Assembly (NCBI GenBank): GCA_032716605.1
Contig: CM064569.1
Location: forward strand, 13,508,079 to 13,572,078
From: Paralithodes platypus
Lineage: Eukaryota > Arthropoda > Malacostraca > Decapoda > Lithodidae
Direction: 5' to 3'
Length of the DNA: 64,000 bases
This document shows, one piece after another, positions 54,616 to 64,000 of the stretch (positions are counted from its first letter, which is position 1; each line of letters starts with the position of its first letter). The position numbers were made by a program, and so were the translations under genes. The notes below the pieces were generated by a model. It had not been told where the DNA came from and searched no databases. It saw only the letters and a program-made list of their open reading frames with translations.

Positions 54616-54870
54616 CTAATACTAGTGATTCGAGGTGGCTTCAGAGATGGGGTCGTTTCGGGCCATGAGTGAGCACCGTGCCTCATGTGAAGGCAAGATG
54701 GCAGGTGCTCGTTGTACTCTACGTGCTTCACATGTCTCACTCCCTAGACTGGAACAAGACCTACGGGCTTCACTGTTCATTGTAAAGCAGTGAATGTTAA
54801 GGCTCTCAGCCTATGCCCGAGAGGAAGTAAGTTGGAATATAGAAAAAAAATAAAAAAATAAAATAAAAAT
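54616..54870 (+). mobile_element. retroposon of 255 bp with A-rich tail
   Basis: Flanked by an exact 11-bp duplication, CACCAACATCA, at 54605-54615 and 54871-54881. Unique body with a 3' tail of A runs and AAAT units (54842-54870). No coding capacity; I see no clear pol III boxes, so SINE or processed-transcript origin is open. Confidence 0.72.
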
Positions 54871-54881
54871 CACCAACATCA

Positions 54882-55060
54882 TTACCCCTACTACCACCAT
54901 CATCACTAATACTACCATCATCACAACCTCTACTAGTACCTCCAATTACCACCACCATCACTACTACAATCACCATCACCTCTATTATTCCACAATGACC
55001 AACCTCATTACAACTACCAAATTCACCAGCATCATCACTTCTACCATCACAATCGCCACC
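54882..55060. repeat. ACTACCACCATC-type microsatellite, right part
   Basis: Continuation of the repeat at 54230-54604. Confidence 0.85.
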
Positions 55061-55340
55061 AGTGGGGGAAGGTTCATGATTGTAGATGTGTTGTACGGAC
55101 AGTATGGAACGTGTTGGTGGACGTCCTAGCTCCGCCCACTAGCTTTATCTGGACCAATGAGTGATCTTGGAACATGAACCATTCACGAATGTGCTTATTC
55201 ATAGCATACTATGATCAAACTTTATCAGTAGGCGACAGACCTTCGTTGAGCTTGCACTGTCTTCCCACATGACAATTTTGTCATTTTTCCTGCATTTTAC
55301 ATATATTTCCAGCTAATATATTGTCTTGTTTTCTGAAATT

Positions 55341-56381
55341 ATGGCACTGCAGTTTTCTAAGTCAGTGAGAGGTGTGGAAATGCTGTTACACCAAGGGTTT
55401 GAGTATATTCTTAGGACACGAGAAGCTTGGATAGAAATTAGGAACAAATATTGGAGGTGCAGGAGGTACCAGAAATTTAAATGTAGATCATCCCTGATAT
55501 CATGTGGCTCAAATATTGTGAGAGAACCTTCTGCTCACTCCCATTCTGGAGACTCTATTCAAACGGAGCCAAATGCAGTCCTTGCAAAAATGAAAGGAGA
55601 TGCAGAAACAACCCGTGCAACTACAAGGACACTTCTTGGAGACAATATGGCACCCTTAAACAATGACATCTTAGCTAGAATGCCAAAAAAATCTGCCATT
55701 GAGAGGCGTATCAGACGCAAGCGTCAACAGATTGAAGGTGTCCAACCTCCTCCTCATTCACGAAACTTTGAAATTCCCGATGATTATGTTGAAATGGTTT
55801 TGTATGATTCAGGAGTTGATGATCCTCTGAGAATCTTGGTTCTTGGCAGACGTGAATTACTTGACTGCCTTCAGAGTGAGGTGTGGATGGGGGATGGAAC
55901 TTTTGATACTACTCCACTTATATTCTTACAACGGTACACCATTCATGCCAAGGTGGGAAATTCGTATCCCCCTTGCGTCTACTTTCTCTTGCCAAACAAA
56001 ACTGCTGAAACATATACACATATGATTGAAATCTTGAGAAACTTGAATCAAGGTCTAAATCCCTCAACAGTGTTGCTTGACTTTGAGTTGGCTGCAATCA
56101 ATTCATTCAAAAGTGAGTCCTCAAGCACACATTTCATTTTTTGTTTTTTTCATTTCAATCAATCAGTAATCAGAAAGGTAAATGATTTGGGTCTCAAAGT
56201 GAGATTTGAAACTGAGCATGATTTTGCAATGTTGGTGAAGTCACTTCCAGCACTTGCTTTTGTACCAGTTGATGAAGTAGAAGAGATATTTGAAGAGTTG
56301 GGAGCCACTTTTCCAGATGAGCCAGAAACTAATGACTTGCTTGCTTACTTGAGTCGACATACATTCATGGACCCCGAGTAG
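55341..56381 (+). CDS. MULE transposase with N-terminal FLYWCH zinc finger
   Basis: Mutator-like DDE transposase. The first ATG is 55341; upstream frame to 55326 has no ATG. Residues about 8-69 fit FLYWCH: GFEYILR, W-aromatic region, KYWRCRRYQKFKCRSSLI and AHSHSG supply the Cys-Cys-His-His pattern. Residues 182-275 are the MULE catalytic region: VWMGDGTFDTTPLIF (first Asp), STVLLDFELAAINSF (second Asp) and FCFFHFNQSV (the usual C-H pair). The frame ends in TAG at 56379-56381, where a frameshift separates the C-terminus (next entry). 346 codons is short for a MULE transposase, in line with truncation. No terminal inverted repeats were found, so a domesticated copy cannot be excluded, but the broken end argues against it. 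Confidence 0.87.
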   Translation: MALQFSKSVRGVEMLLHQGFEYILRTREAWIEIRNKYWRCRRYQKFKCRSSLISCGSNIVREPSAHSHSGDSIQTEPNAVLAKMKGDAETTRATTRTLLGDNMAPLNNDILARMPKKSAIERRIRRKRQQIEGVQPPPHSRNFEIPDDYVEMVLYDSGVDDPLRILVLGRRELLDCLQSEVWMGDGTFDTTPLIFLQRYTIHAKVGNSYPPCVYFLLPNKTAETYTHMIEILRNLNQGLNPSTVLLDFELAAINSFKSESSSTHFIFCFFHFNQSVIRKVNDLGLKVRFETEHDFAMLVKSLPALAFVPVDEVEEIFEELGATFPDEPETNDLLAYLSRHTFMDPE

Positions 56382-56385
56382 GAGG

Positions 56386-56730
56386 GAGAGTTAGAAATCC
56401 AAGGTTTGAAATACAGTTGTGGAATCATTATGAGGATGCACAAGTTTCTGCACCAAAGACCACAAATTGTTGTGAAGGATTCCACAATTCTCTCAAGTCA
56501 CTATTCATGTGCTCTCCTCCAACAATGTGGTCGTTTTTTAATTGAATCCTAAAATATATTGGAATTCATAGACTAACATTGCAAAATGCTAGGGTTCAAA
56601 ATCTTGAACAATCCAGAAATGTATATGTTCTGTTAGCAAACGGACTTGCATTGAAGGTTAGGTCTTATGATCAAGAGGCTGACAAATTGTGCTATCTGAG
56701 GGCAATAGCCCACATGCAAGTTGTTGGTTA
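56386..56730 (+). pseudogene. MULE transposase C-terminal part, out of frame
   Basis: Reads RNPRFEIQLWNHYEDAQVSA, TTNCCEGFHNSLKSLFMCSP (with the likely third catalytic Glu) and PPTMWSFFN, then an in-frame TGA near 56543, then LQNARVQNLEQSRNVYVLLA. This is the normal end of MULE transposases. It is one frameshift away from the ORF upstream. Confidence 0.8.
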
Positions 56731-56970
56731 GAAATAAATAGATAGGCTCTGCAGCTAGAGATTTTCCTTTATTCTTAGGCCTACACCCTGCACCCCCAAG
56801 ATTGGAATTTTGATCCTCCTTTTGTCTTTTTCTTTCAAATTCACGTTCTTCTGTTCTAGATTAAAACATTTAACCTTTTTGTACCAACATTATCTATTCC
56901 TTTCATTTGTTTACACTAGCATTACAGTGTTACATGTTACTATTGTAGTTATTATTGTTCTATTATATGC
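56731..56970. other. non-coding flank
   Basis: No feature recognised between the MULE remnant and the TTAA element. Confidence 0.5.
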
Positions 56971-56974
56971 TTAA

Positions 56975-57564
56975 CCTAAGACGTGCGCATGGGGGGTATG
57001 AGACACCACACTCCTGTGCACACGTATTTGAGCTGTTCCCATCACTAACATCGTTATTTTACCATAAATAGCATTAATACTTATCCATATGCACCTATTA
57101 TAGGTTGCTTACAAAGGTATTAACCTGTTACAACAATAAAACAAGTGGAAACAGCGTTTGGATGGTAAAAATCGGCGATACAGGCCGGGAGTTACATAAT
57201 GTATGGCTGAGGCAACCTCCCTCCCCTCCACTTTTCCCCACGTCTGGAGAGACTGTCGATCGATACTCTCTCTCTCTTGCACTCGCTTGGTAACAGTGAT
57301 GACAATGCCCTGCTTGCAACTCGCTAATGTTAGCACGAAAATAGACCACAGAATAAGGGAATAACAGGGAAAATAGGTGATAACTGAAGGAGGTGAGGAA
57401 AGTGGGGAAGGAGGGGAGGTGGAGGAGTGATATTTGGCATGGCCAAAAAAAAAAAAAATTTGGGGTGTTCTAAATGGATTTTTTTTTTTTTTTTCCCCAG
57501 ACTCTTAAGAGTCTTCCCGCAGTCGCCCGGGGAAACTCTTAAGAGTCTTCCTGCAGCTCCTGGG
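56975..57564. mobile_element. TTAA element family 2, copy 1 (590 bp)
   Basis: TTAA at 56971-56974 and 57565-57568. Starts CCTAAGACGTGCGCATGGGG. The right end has two tandem copies of ACTCTTAAGAGTCTTCC plus a CCCGCAG or CTGCAG tail. Shares AGCATTAATACTTATCCATA and CGATCGATACTCTCTC with the copy at 62592. Non-coding. Confidence 0.83.
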
Positions 57565-57568
57565 TTAA

Positions 57569-58458
57569 ATAGCATTGGATTTCAGAATGCTAAGATTTAT
57601 AGGCTTAGTAGATTAGCAAGTTTGTATTTTCCTTTAACTGTACAGTGCCATGCCAAGGATAGGAAAGTGATCCTCCTTGTACTTACTTTTATAATTATGT
57701 TCTTATGTATTTCCTAATGTATTAGCAAACGGGGTGCCTGGGTTTGAATATGCCCTAATTAGATGGTTAGATAAACATGATTTGCAAGTATTCATTTTAT
57801 TTTAAATTATCAACCTTCGTAAGTTTGTGTATGTAATAGTCCTATGTTTATTCTCAAATCAAAAATATATAATCAAACAAAGCTAAACATTAAGAAAAAA
57901 AAATGTAAAAAAAAAAAAAAAAAAAATCTGCGCAAGCATCCCGACGTGTCGTGTGTCGCAGGACTGGGACTGGTTTAAACCAGTGCAGGGAGGGTGCTAA
58001 AATGTTAAAATGAATGCTCATAATGGTGTTCTTTAGGATGATAGGAGTATTTGTCCGATGTAATATTGCAGCTAGTGAATCCAGACCTATGAATTTTTTT
58101 GCCAATGTGCAAGGAGACAAAATACAAGGCTACCTGTAGTTAGTTTTCCTTCAAATTGAAAGTGGTTAAGAGCTAAAATTAAGGTACGCTTGAATGACAA
58201 TGTTGAACGCACAAAGCTTGAAATAGTTTTATTCGTAGGATGATGATAAGATAATGGCACTAAAATCGTTAACAATATAAGGGATTTTGTGGATTGGGTG
58301 ATGCATCGCCTAGATCAGAGATTAAACGATGTGTGGCATCACATGGGTAATTTTTGTCATGAGGATGTTATCATATAATTATTCGAAAAATATAATAAAT
58401 ACATAAATTAAACGCGTCATCAGCCTAGGCATATACAATAACAAATTAATGTTCCCAA
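57569..58458. other. AT-rich non-coding stretch
   Basis: Contains an A run at about 57909-57927. No element or gene recognised. Confidence 0.55.
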
Positions 58459-58463
58459 ATTAG

Positions 58464-58505
<42 letters not shown>

Positions 58506-58523
58506 ATGTCTATCTATCTATCT
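58459..58523. repeat. (TA)n and (CTAT)n tail of the RTE-type LINE
   Basis: TA repeats followed by CTAT units directly at the 3' end of the LINE; microsatellite tails are usual for RTE elements. Confidence 0.85.
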
Positions 58524-61500
58524 ATTGCCTGACGCCGTGATCCCCGAAGGTGTGGCCACGAACGAACCGCCCCCATGCACCTCTGTCCCCAGTCAGTCGA
58601 CGCCCCTCCCCCCAACCAGCACCGCCTTCGTTCATGTAGTTCCTCACTCCATCCTTCCACCTCATATTCGGTCTACCTCTCCCCCTCTGTCCCTCCACCT
58701 CGCTCTCGTACACCCTCTTAGTCATTCTCTCGCTTTCCATACGTTCCATATGGCCGAACCATCTCAAGTTGTTCCTTTTCACACTTTCCAGCACATCTAC
58801 CTCCACACCACACCTCCTTCTTACTTCCTCATTAGTCTGTCTATCCCTCCATGTAACTCCGCACGCACTCCTTAAGTAATTCATTTCCACTGCTCTCACT
58901 CTTGGTCTGAGTCTCTCAACCAACGTCCATGCTTCGCTTCCGTAAGTCAGTGTCGGGATTACCACACTGTCATGCAAGGACTTCTTCACTTCCATACTGA
59001 CCACCCTATTTCTTGTTACTGCTTTTAGCGTTCCTACAACCCTCTTCCCCTGTTGTACCCTCTCCCGCACCTCTTCATCCATAGTCCCATCTTTACTCAA
59101 CACACTGCCCAGATACTTAAAAGAGTTGACGATCTCCATAGCCTGACCGTTCAGCTTCACCTCACACTCTGTGACTTCACCCCTTTCGAAGACCATAACC
59201 TTGCTCTTCCCCGTATTTACCTTCAAATTCCGTTTTTGCACACTGTTCCAAACTCATTTACCAGACCCTGCAACTCCCATTCATTATCACTCATCAGAAC
59301 TGTATCATCCGCAAACAGCAGTATAGGTAGGTTCCACTCAATTCCCTCCCTTTTCAGCGATACACCAACATCCACTGCTCTTGATAGTATTTCTTTCATA
59401 ACTCCATCCATATATACAGTAAACAACCACGGGGACATCACACACCCCTGTTTCAAACCAACATTCAGGTCAAAGAACTCGCTCTGCTCACTCTCCACAC
59501 ATACTGCCGCCTTTGCACCCTCATACATGCTCTTCACTGCTTTCAGCAACTTGCCCTCTACTCTGTATATTCTAAGTACTTTCCACAAACCTTCTCTATC
59601 CACTCTGTCATAGGCCTTCTCCAAGTCCATAAAGGCAACATACACCTTTTGTTTCTTCTCCAGATACTTCTCCACAACACAATTCAGGGTAAAAATCTGA
59701 TCTACACATCCTCTTCCCTTCCTAAAACTTCCCTGCTCGTCGCCTATCCATTTCTCCGTTCTCACTCTCACTCTCTCAATCACTACCCTACTGTATACCT
59801 TCCCTACTACGCTTAGAAGACATATTCCTCGGTGGTTACCACACACTCCTCTTTCCCCTTTGCCCTTATATAGGGGGACTATTATGCCAGTCTTCCAGTC
59901 ATCGGGTGCACTCCCCTTCTCCCATGCTAGTTTGCACATTTTCCATACCCATTCTATCACTATCTCACCACCATACCTCAACATTTCCCCACACACTCCA
60001 TCTGTTCCTGGTGCTTTCCCCAACTTCACTCTTTTCATGGCTTCCCACACTTCTGACCTCCTGATCCCCACCTCCTCCTCCACTACTTCTCTTCTTCTCC
60101 CTCCCATACCATATCCAGCTATGTTTGCTGGCTCTTCATTCCTTTCATTTAGCAACTCACTGAAGTACTCCCTCCATCTTTCGACTCTCTCTTGCTTCTC
60201 GGCTAGCATTCTCCCATTCTTATCTTTCACACCCTTACTGTTTCCCTTGCTACCTTCCCTAACTTTCTTGACTTCTTTCCAGAACAGTTTCTTACTCTCC
60301 CTCCATTTTACACTCAGATTCCTTCCAAATTCCTCATCTACTCTTCTCTTACTTTCCTTCACTACTCTCTTCACCACCCTCTTACTCTCCACGTACCTCG
60401 CTCGTTTCTGTCTCTCGGAATCTTCATTCCCTCTACTACCCAACCACTCTCTATATGCTTTCTTCTTTTCTTCCACAGCTATTCTTACCTCTTCTGTCCA
60501 CCATGCTGTACCTTTCACTCCCCTCCCTCTTCTCCTCACTCCACACACCTCCTCACATGCTGCACAGATCTCATCCTTAAACACCTTGCTCATCTCCTCC
60601 ACTTCCTCCATAACTTCCAGGTCGAACCCACCTAGTCGTCTTTCCACTGCTCTCCTGTACTCCTCCCTGACTTCCTCCTCCTGCAACCTCTCCACCCTCC
60701 TCACCATTCCACCCTCCTCTCGCCTCCCTCCCGCTCTCCTCACCCACTTCTTTTGTATCCTAACCTTAGCTACCACTACATAATGATCAGACAGACCCCC
60801 TCCAATACCCCTATACACCCTAGCATCCATCACAGATTTCTTCATTCGTTCATCCACACATACATAATCAATCAATGACTTTCGTTCCACCACTGTCTTA
60901 TCCTTCATCGTCAACATCCGTTTCCACGTGTACCTGTGGATCATTCTGTGTCGGAAGAAGGTGTTGGCTATCCACAGCCTCCTCCCCACACATACGTCCA
61001 CAAGTGCACTACCATTCCCATTCACCTCTGATGGTACCCCCCACCCTCCCACCACTCCCTCAACTTTCCTATCACCCACCTTACCATTCATATCCCCAAT
61101 CAGAAATATTCTTTCATTCTTGTCAAACTTCTCCAGGCACGCCTCCACATTCATCCAGAACTCCTCTTTCTTTCTTTCAAGTATATCCTCTGTCGGGGCA
61201 TACACGCATACAATCACCCACGTTTGTATTCCTACTTTCATTCTCACCCACACAATCCTTGAACCCACAGACCCATGCTCTCTTACACATTCCTTCCATT
61301 TGCTACTTACAAACAAACATGCACCTTCTCTCGCTGTTCCTTCACTCACTCCAGCACACACACCCATTCCACATTCCCATTCTCTCACATCTGAACCTTT
61401 CCATTTGGTCTCTGTCATTCCACATACATCCAGCCTGGCATTCACTAACACTTCCAGAACCTCTCTCTCTTTTGTGCCATCATTCATGCCACTAACATTC

Positions 61501-61532
61501 CACGTAACCATTCTCAGAATGTCCGAAGGCAT
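58522..61532 (-). CDS. RTE-type endonuclease-reverse transcriptase, one frameshift
   Basis: Starts at ATG 61532. Endonuclease: VTWNVSGMNDGTKEREVLEV, VCGMTETKWKGSD, IFLIGDMNGKVGD, GLSDHYVVVA. RT: GIIVPLYKGKGERGVCGNHR, GICLLSVVGKVYSRVV, VAFMDLEKAYDRVDREGLW, GLKQGCVMSPWLFTVYMDGV, LLFADDTVLMSD. The 769-codon frame ends at 59223. A T run at 59233-59237 has one base too few, and the next frame (59241-58522) continues as RNLKVNTGKSKVMVFERGEV, then FKYLGSVLSKDGTMDEEV, LTYGSEAWTLVERL and NNLRWFGHMERM, the standard RTE C-terminus. With that one base the ORF would be about 1000 codons, full length for the family. Confidence 0.9.
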
Positions 61533-61610
61533 GTCCTTAGTCGGTCGTGGTTCGTCAACGTTGGTTCCGTCCGCATCCGAGGCTGTTCGTTCGTTTTTCT
61601 TTGCTTAGAT
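58522..61610 (-). mobile_element. RTE-type LINE, nearly intact (about 3.1 kb)
   Basis: Single-ORF non-LTR element on the minus strand with a leader of roughly 80 bp (61610-61533), the ORF, and a stop codon formed by the ATAG tail. One single-base deletion is the only ORF damage I see. A 33-bp relic of the same end lies at 13475-13507. Confidence 0.85.
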
Positions 61611-62587
61611 ATTTGTTCTTGTTATGTAATGTGAATTAAAATAATATATATAATAAATAAGTGCAATAATTATGATAGGGTTAATGTGCGCATTTTGGAG
61701 AGTGTCATTTGATACGTAGTGTGAGTTGAGATTGCGTCATTCAATCACATGTTCATCATCATCACTCAATATTCATGTCTCGTGCCAAGTTTCTGGATGC
61801 GTGGCGGTGGTCGAGATCGTGGTGGAAGTTTCTAGTTTCGTGAGGCCTATACTGTATATTACGTGCGGCCGCTCTCAGTCGGACTCCAGATTCAACTGAC
61901 CAGCTTCACGCATCACACCTCTCTCTCCTGCTCTGTACATACTGTATAGTAACCATTATATTTAGTGTGAAGTGCTACAATTATCTCTCCTTGCTACCTT
62001 CATAGATAAAGCAGTCTGCATACCTGTGTTCCCGAGTGTTGAGTATAGCCTATTAGTGATATTGTGTATTATCTTGTGATCAGTTAATAATTAATTATCA
62101 TTGAGGTTCCTGTAAATTCATAGTATTCTATCATTTCCTTTTGATTGCATTTGTTAATGTTATAAGTGTTAAGCACTAATTAATTTGTGATTATTTTCAA
62201 ATTTGTGAATTTTTATCAGATTAATTTAGTTACCCCTTATTGTATTGCTTGTATTATTATTATATTTTTAGAAGAAATATTTTCTCAAGTTTAAATAGTT
62301 GTATTTATTACTTGTATTGCTTTTAGTAAGCTTGTGTGCATTTCCTTAAGTTATTAAACATATATTAACCATTTTCAGTGATCTTGAGAAAATATTATTT
62401 CTTTTGTGATATAAATATTTATACCTTGCATTGCTTCAGTAAAGGTGTATAGTTATATATTTTGTCCTTGCATATTTTCTGATAATCTTAGTGCATTATA
62501 TATTCTTATTTCTCGTCCTACTAAGAATTTTTATTCTAGTATTTTCTTTGAACCTGGATGTTTTGGGGAGGGTTTTGTCATCAGTCC
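61611..62587. other. AT-rich non-coding stretch
   Basis: No ORF, element end or RNA gene recognised. Confidence 0.55.
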
Positions 62588-62591
62588 TTAA

Positions 62592-63898
62592 CCTCTGAAG
62601 TGCGCATGGGGGTAATTGGAAACGTCCCCCTGTGCTGATGTATTTGAGGTGTTTCCGTCACTAAAATATTCATTGTGCCATTAATAGCATTAATACTTAT
62701 CCATATGCGCCTATTATGGGTTGATTATAAAGGTATTAACCTGAAACAACAATAAAACGAGTGAAAACAGCGTTTGGATGGTCAAAATCGGAGATATAGC
62801 CCGCGAGTTGTATAATGTATGGGTGAGGCAAGCTGCTTTCCCGCCAATTTCCCCCAAGGCCACTGAGACACAGTCGATCGATACTCTCTCTCTCTCTCTT
62901 GCACTCGCTTGCCATCAGTGATGACAACACCCTGCTTGCAACTCGCTAATGTTAGCACGAAAATATACCTCAGAATAAGGGAATAACAGGGAAAATAGGT
63001 GATAACTGAAGGAGAGGAGGAAAGTGGGGAAGGAGGGGAGGTAGAGGACTGAGATTTTGCATGGCCCAGGGGCCAAAAAAAAATAAAAAAATAAAAAAAA
63101 ATAAAAAAATTCGATGTCAAAAGTTGATATTTTTTTTCACTCACTCTTAACCCGTTGAGCCCCGGCTAGTTATAATATTTTGTTCACCCCAGTCCCAAGC
63201 CATTTTCACTTATTTTTTTTGTTTTCTAAAATGGAAGACAAGGATGAGAAATGAAAAAAAAACAAAAAAAAATCACCTCTGACATTTTTTTTGGGGGGGG
63301 GGGCCGGTGGGGGGTTGGGGGGGGGGAGCTTCAAAAAAATTTGTTGAGCCAAAATGGAAGAGAATGGTGAGAAATGAACACACAAATAAAAAAAAACTCA
63401 TTTCGGTCATTTGGGGGGCGGGGGGGGGGGGGGGTTCAAAAGTTCGTCTCCCCCGCATGGCCACCCGCCCCGGGGCACTAGGGTAAAAACTGAGTATGGC
63501 ATTGTACGGCATACATCCTAAGGAGTATCTCACATAAATCTCAAGCCTCTAGCTCCCATACGACCGGAGTAATGAAGGTTCAAAGTGGCGGTAAACTAGG
63601 GGTGTAAACTATCCCCACTAAGCCCACCACCACCAGCCGCGCGGCTGTCTCGGCCCGCTCACACCTACTGGCCCGGCTCCCCCACACACTACGGTACCGC
63701 CCCCTCCTATTCTCCCGCCATTTCCTACCTTACGAGCCACGTAAGTGTTTTTTATATGTCGGACGCACGTGATGCGTCGCTGGGAGTTGGTGATCAAAGA
63801 CTGCCGACGCAACACGTGCGACGCTGGGTCTCAACGGGTTAAGAGTCTCCCCGCAGTCCGCCGGGGGAACTCTTAAGAGTCTCCCAGCAGTTCCCGGG
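62592..63898. mobile_element. TTAA element family 2, copy 2, containing another TTAA element
   Basis: TTAA at 62588-62591 and 63899-63902. Starts CCTCTGAAGTGCGCATGGGG and matches copy 1 at 56975. It is longer only because of the insertion at 63151-63838. Copy 1 reads ACTCTTAAGAGTCTTCCCG at the same spot, the empty site. Confidence 0.88.
63151..63838. mobile_element. non-autonomous TTAA element nested in family 2 (688 bp)
   Basis: TTAA at 63147-63150 and 63839-63842. Ends CCCGTTGAGCCCCGG and, reversed, CCCGTTGAGACCCAGCG. The interior is rich in G runs and A runs (63230-63440), with no ORF. Confidence 0.88.
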
Positions 63899-63902
63899 TT
63901 AA

Positions 63903-64000
63903 TCTTATACTTAGCCTATTTGTTTGTGTAATTTAACCTCGCCCATAAACATAACAATATATATATATGCAATGCATATATATATATATATATATATATA
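63903..64000. repeat. flank ending in (TA)n
   Basis: Short AT-rich flank that becomes TA repeats from about 63957 to the window end. Confidence 0.85.

Noticed and set aside
54191..54616. 141-codon Gly/Ser-rich minus-strand frame
   Set aside because: Derived from trinucleotide repeats.
59860..61608. Plus-strand frames of 200-300 codons
   Set aside because: Antisense shadows of the RTE-type ORF; Ser/Pro/Leu-rich without domains.

Overview
The window is eukaryotic, AT-rich repeat DNA. I find no convincing host gene, tRNA or rRNA. Almost every supportable reading frame belongs to a transposable element. The mix (piggyBac, hAT, Tc1/mariner and MULE DNA elements; CR1/L2-like, Jockey-, I- and RTE-type LINEs; a Penelope-like element; a Gmr1-like LTR retrotransposon; many microsatellites) fits a marine invertebrate. 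A decapod crustacean is my best guess, from general resemblance only. A run of 100 N at 48360-48459 shows this is a scaffolded assembly.

Layout. 1-3.7 kb: piggyBac transposase on the minus strand, split by a CR1/L2-type LINE fragment, with its TTAA-flanked end at 3734. 4.5-9.7 kb (resuming 13.07-13.25 kb): a hierarchical tandem repeat with clusters of AGGTCA about every 140 bp, all on the plus strand. It is interrupted by a 292-bp TTAA element and by a larger TTAA element that carries a Jockey-type LINE (9.8-13.0 kb). 13.5-16.4 kb: a LINE copy ('LINE B') split by three unrelated DNA transposons. 17.06-29.87 kb: a complete LTR retrotransposon on the minus strand with 1.9-kb LTRs and a 4-bp target duplication. 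Its 3' LTR holds a full-length LINE B. Its pol order is protease-integrase-RT-RNase H, the Gmr1-type order.

29.9-36.5 kb: TTAA elements, LINE B, a 217-bp hairpin, a ~125-bp SINE-like family and a CR1-like LINE end. 36.4-46.3 kb: an I-clade LINE (two ORFs, RNase H) with a nested probable solo LTR, another LINE inside that, a TTAA element inside that, and a separate 305-bp element in ORF1. 48.1-50.5 kb: LINE B relic, assembly gap, Penelope-like element with GIY-YIG endonuclease. 50.7-55.1 kb: a 15-bp minisatellite and GAT/ACC-type microsatellites hosting a LINE B copy and a short retroposon. 55.3-56.7 kb: FLYWCH-MULE transposase with a broken C-terminus. 58.5-61.6 kb: an RTE-type LINE whose ORF appears one nucleotide from intact. 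56.97-57.57 and 62.59-63.90 kb: two copies of one TTAA element family, the second containing another TTAA element.

The genes do not form a pathway; they are layered insertions. The value of the window is that several insertions have an empty-site counterpart inside the window, so target duplications and termini can be read directly. The most unusual items are the Gmr1-like element (single gag-pol frame with three in-frame stops), the AGGTCA higher-order repeat, and the number of TTAA-targeted elements. All family names come from motifs read by eye, without database searches.
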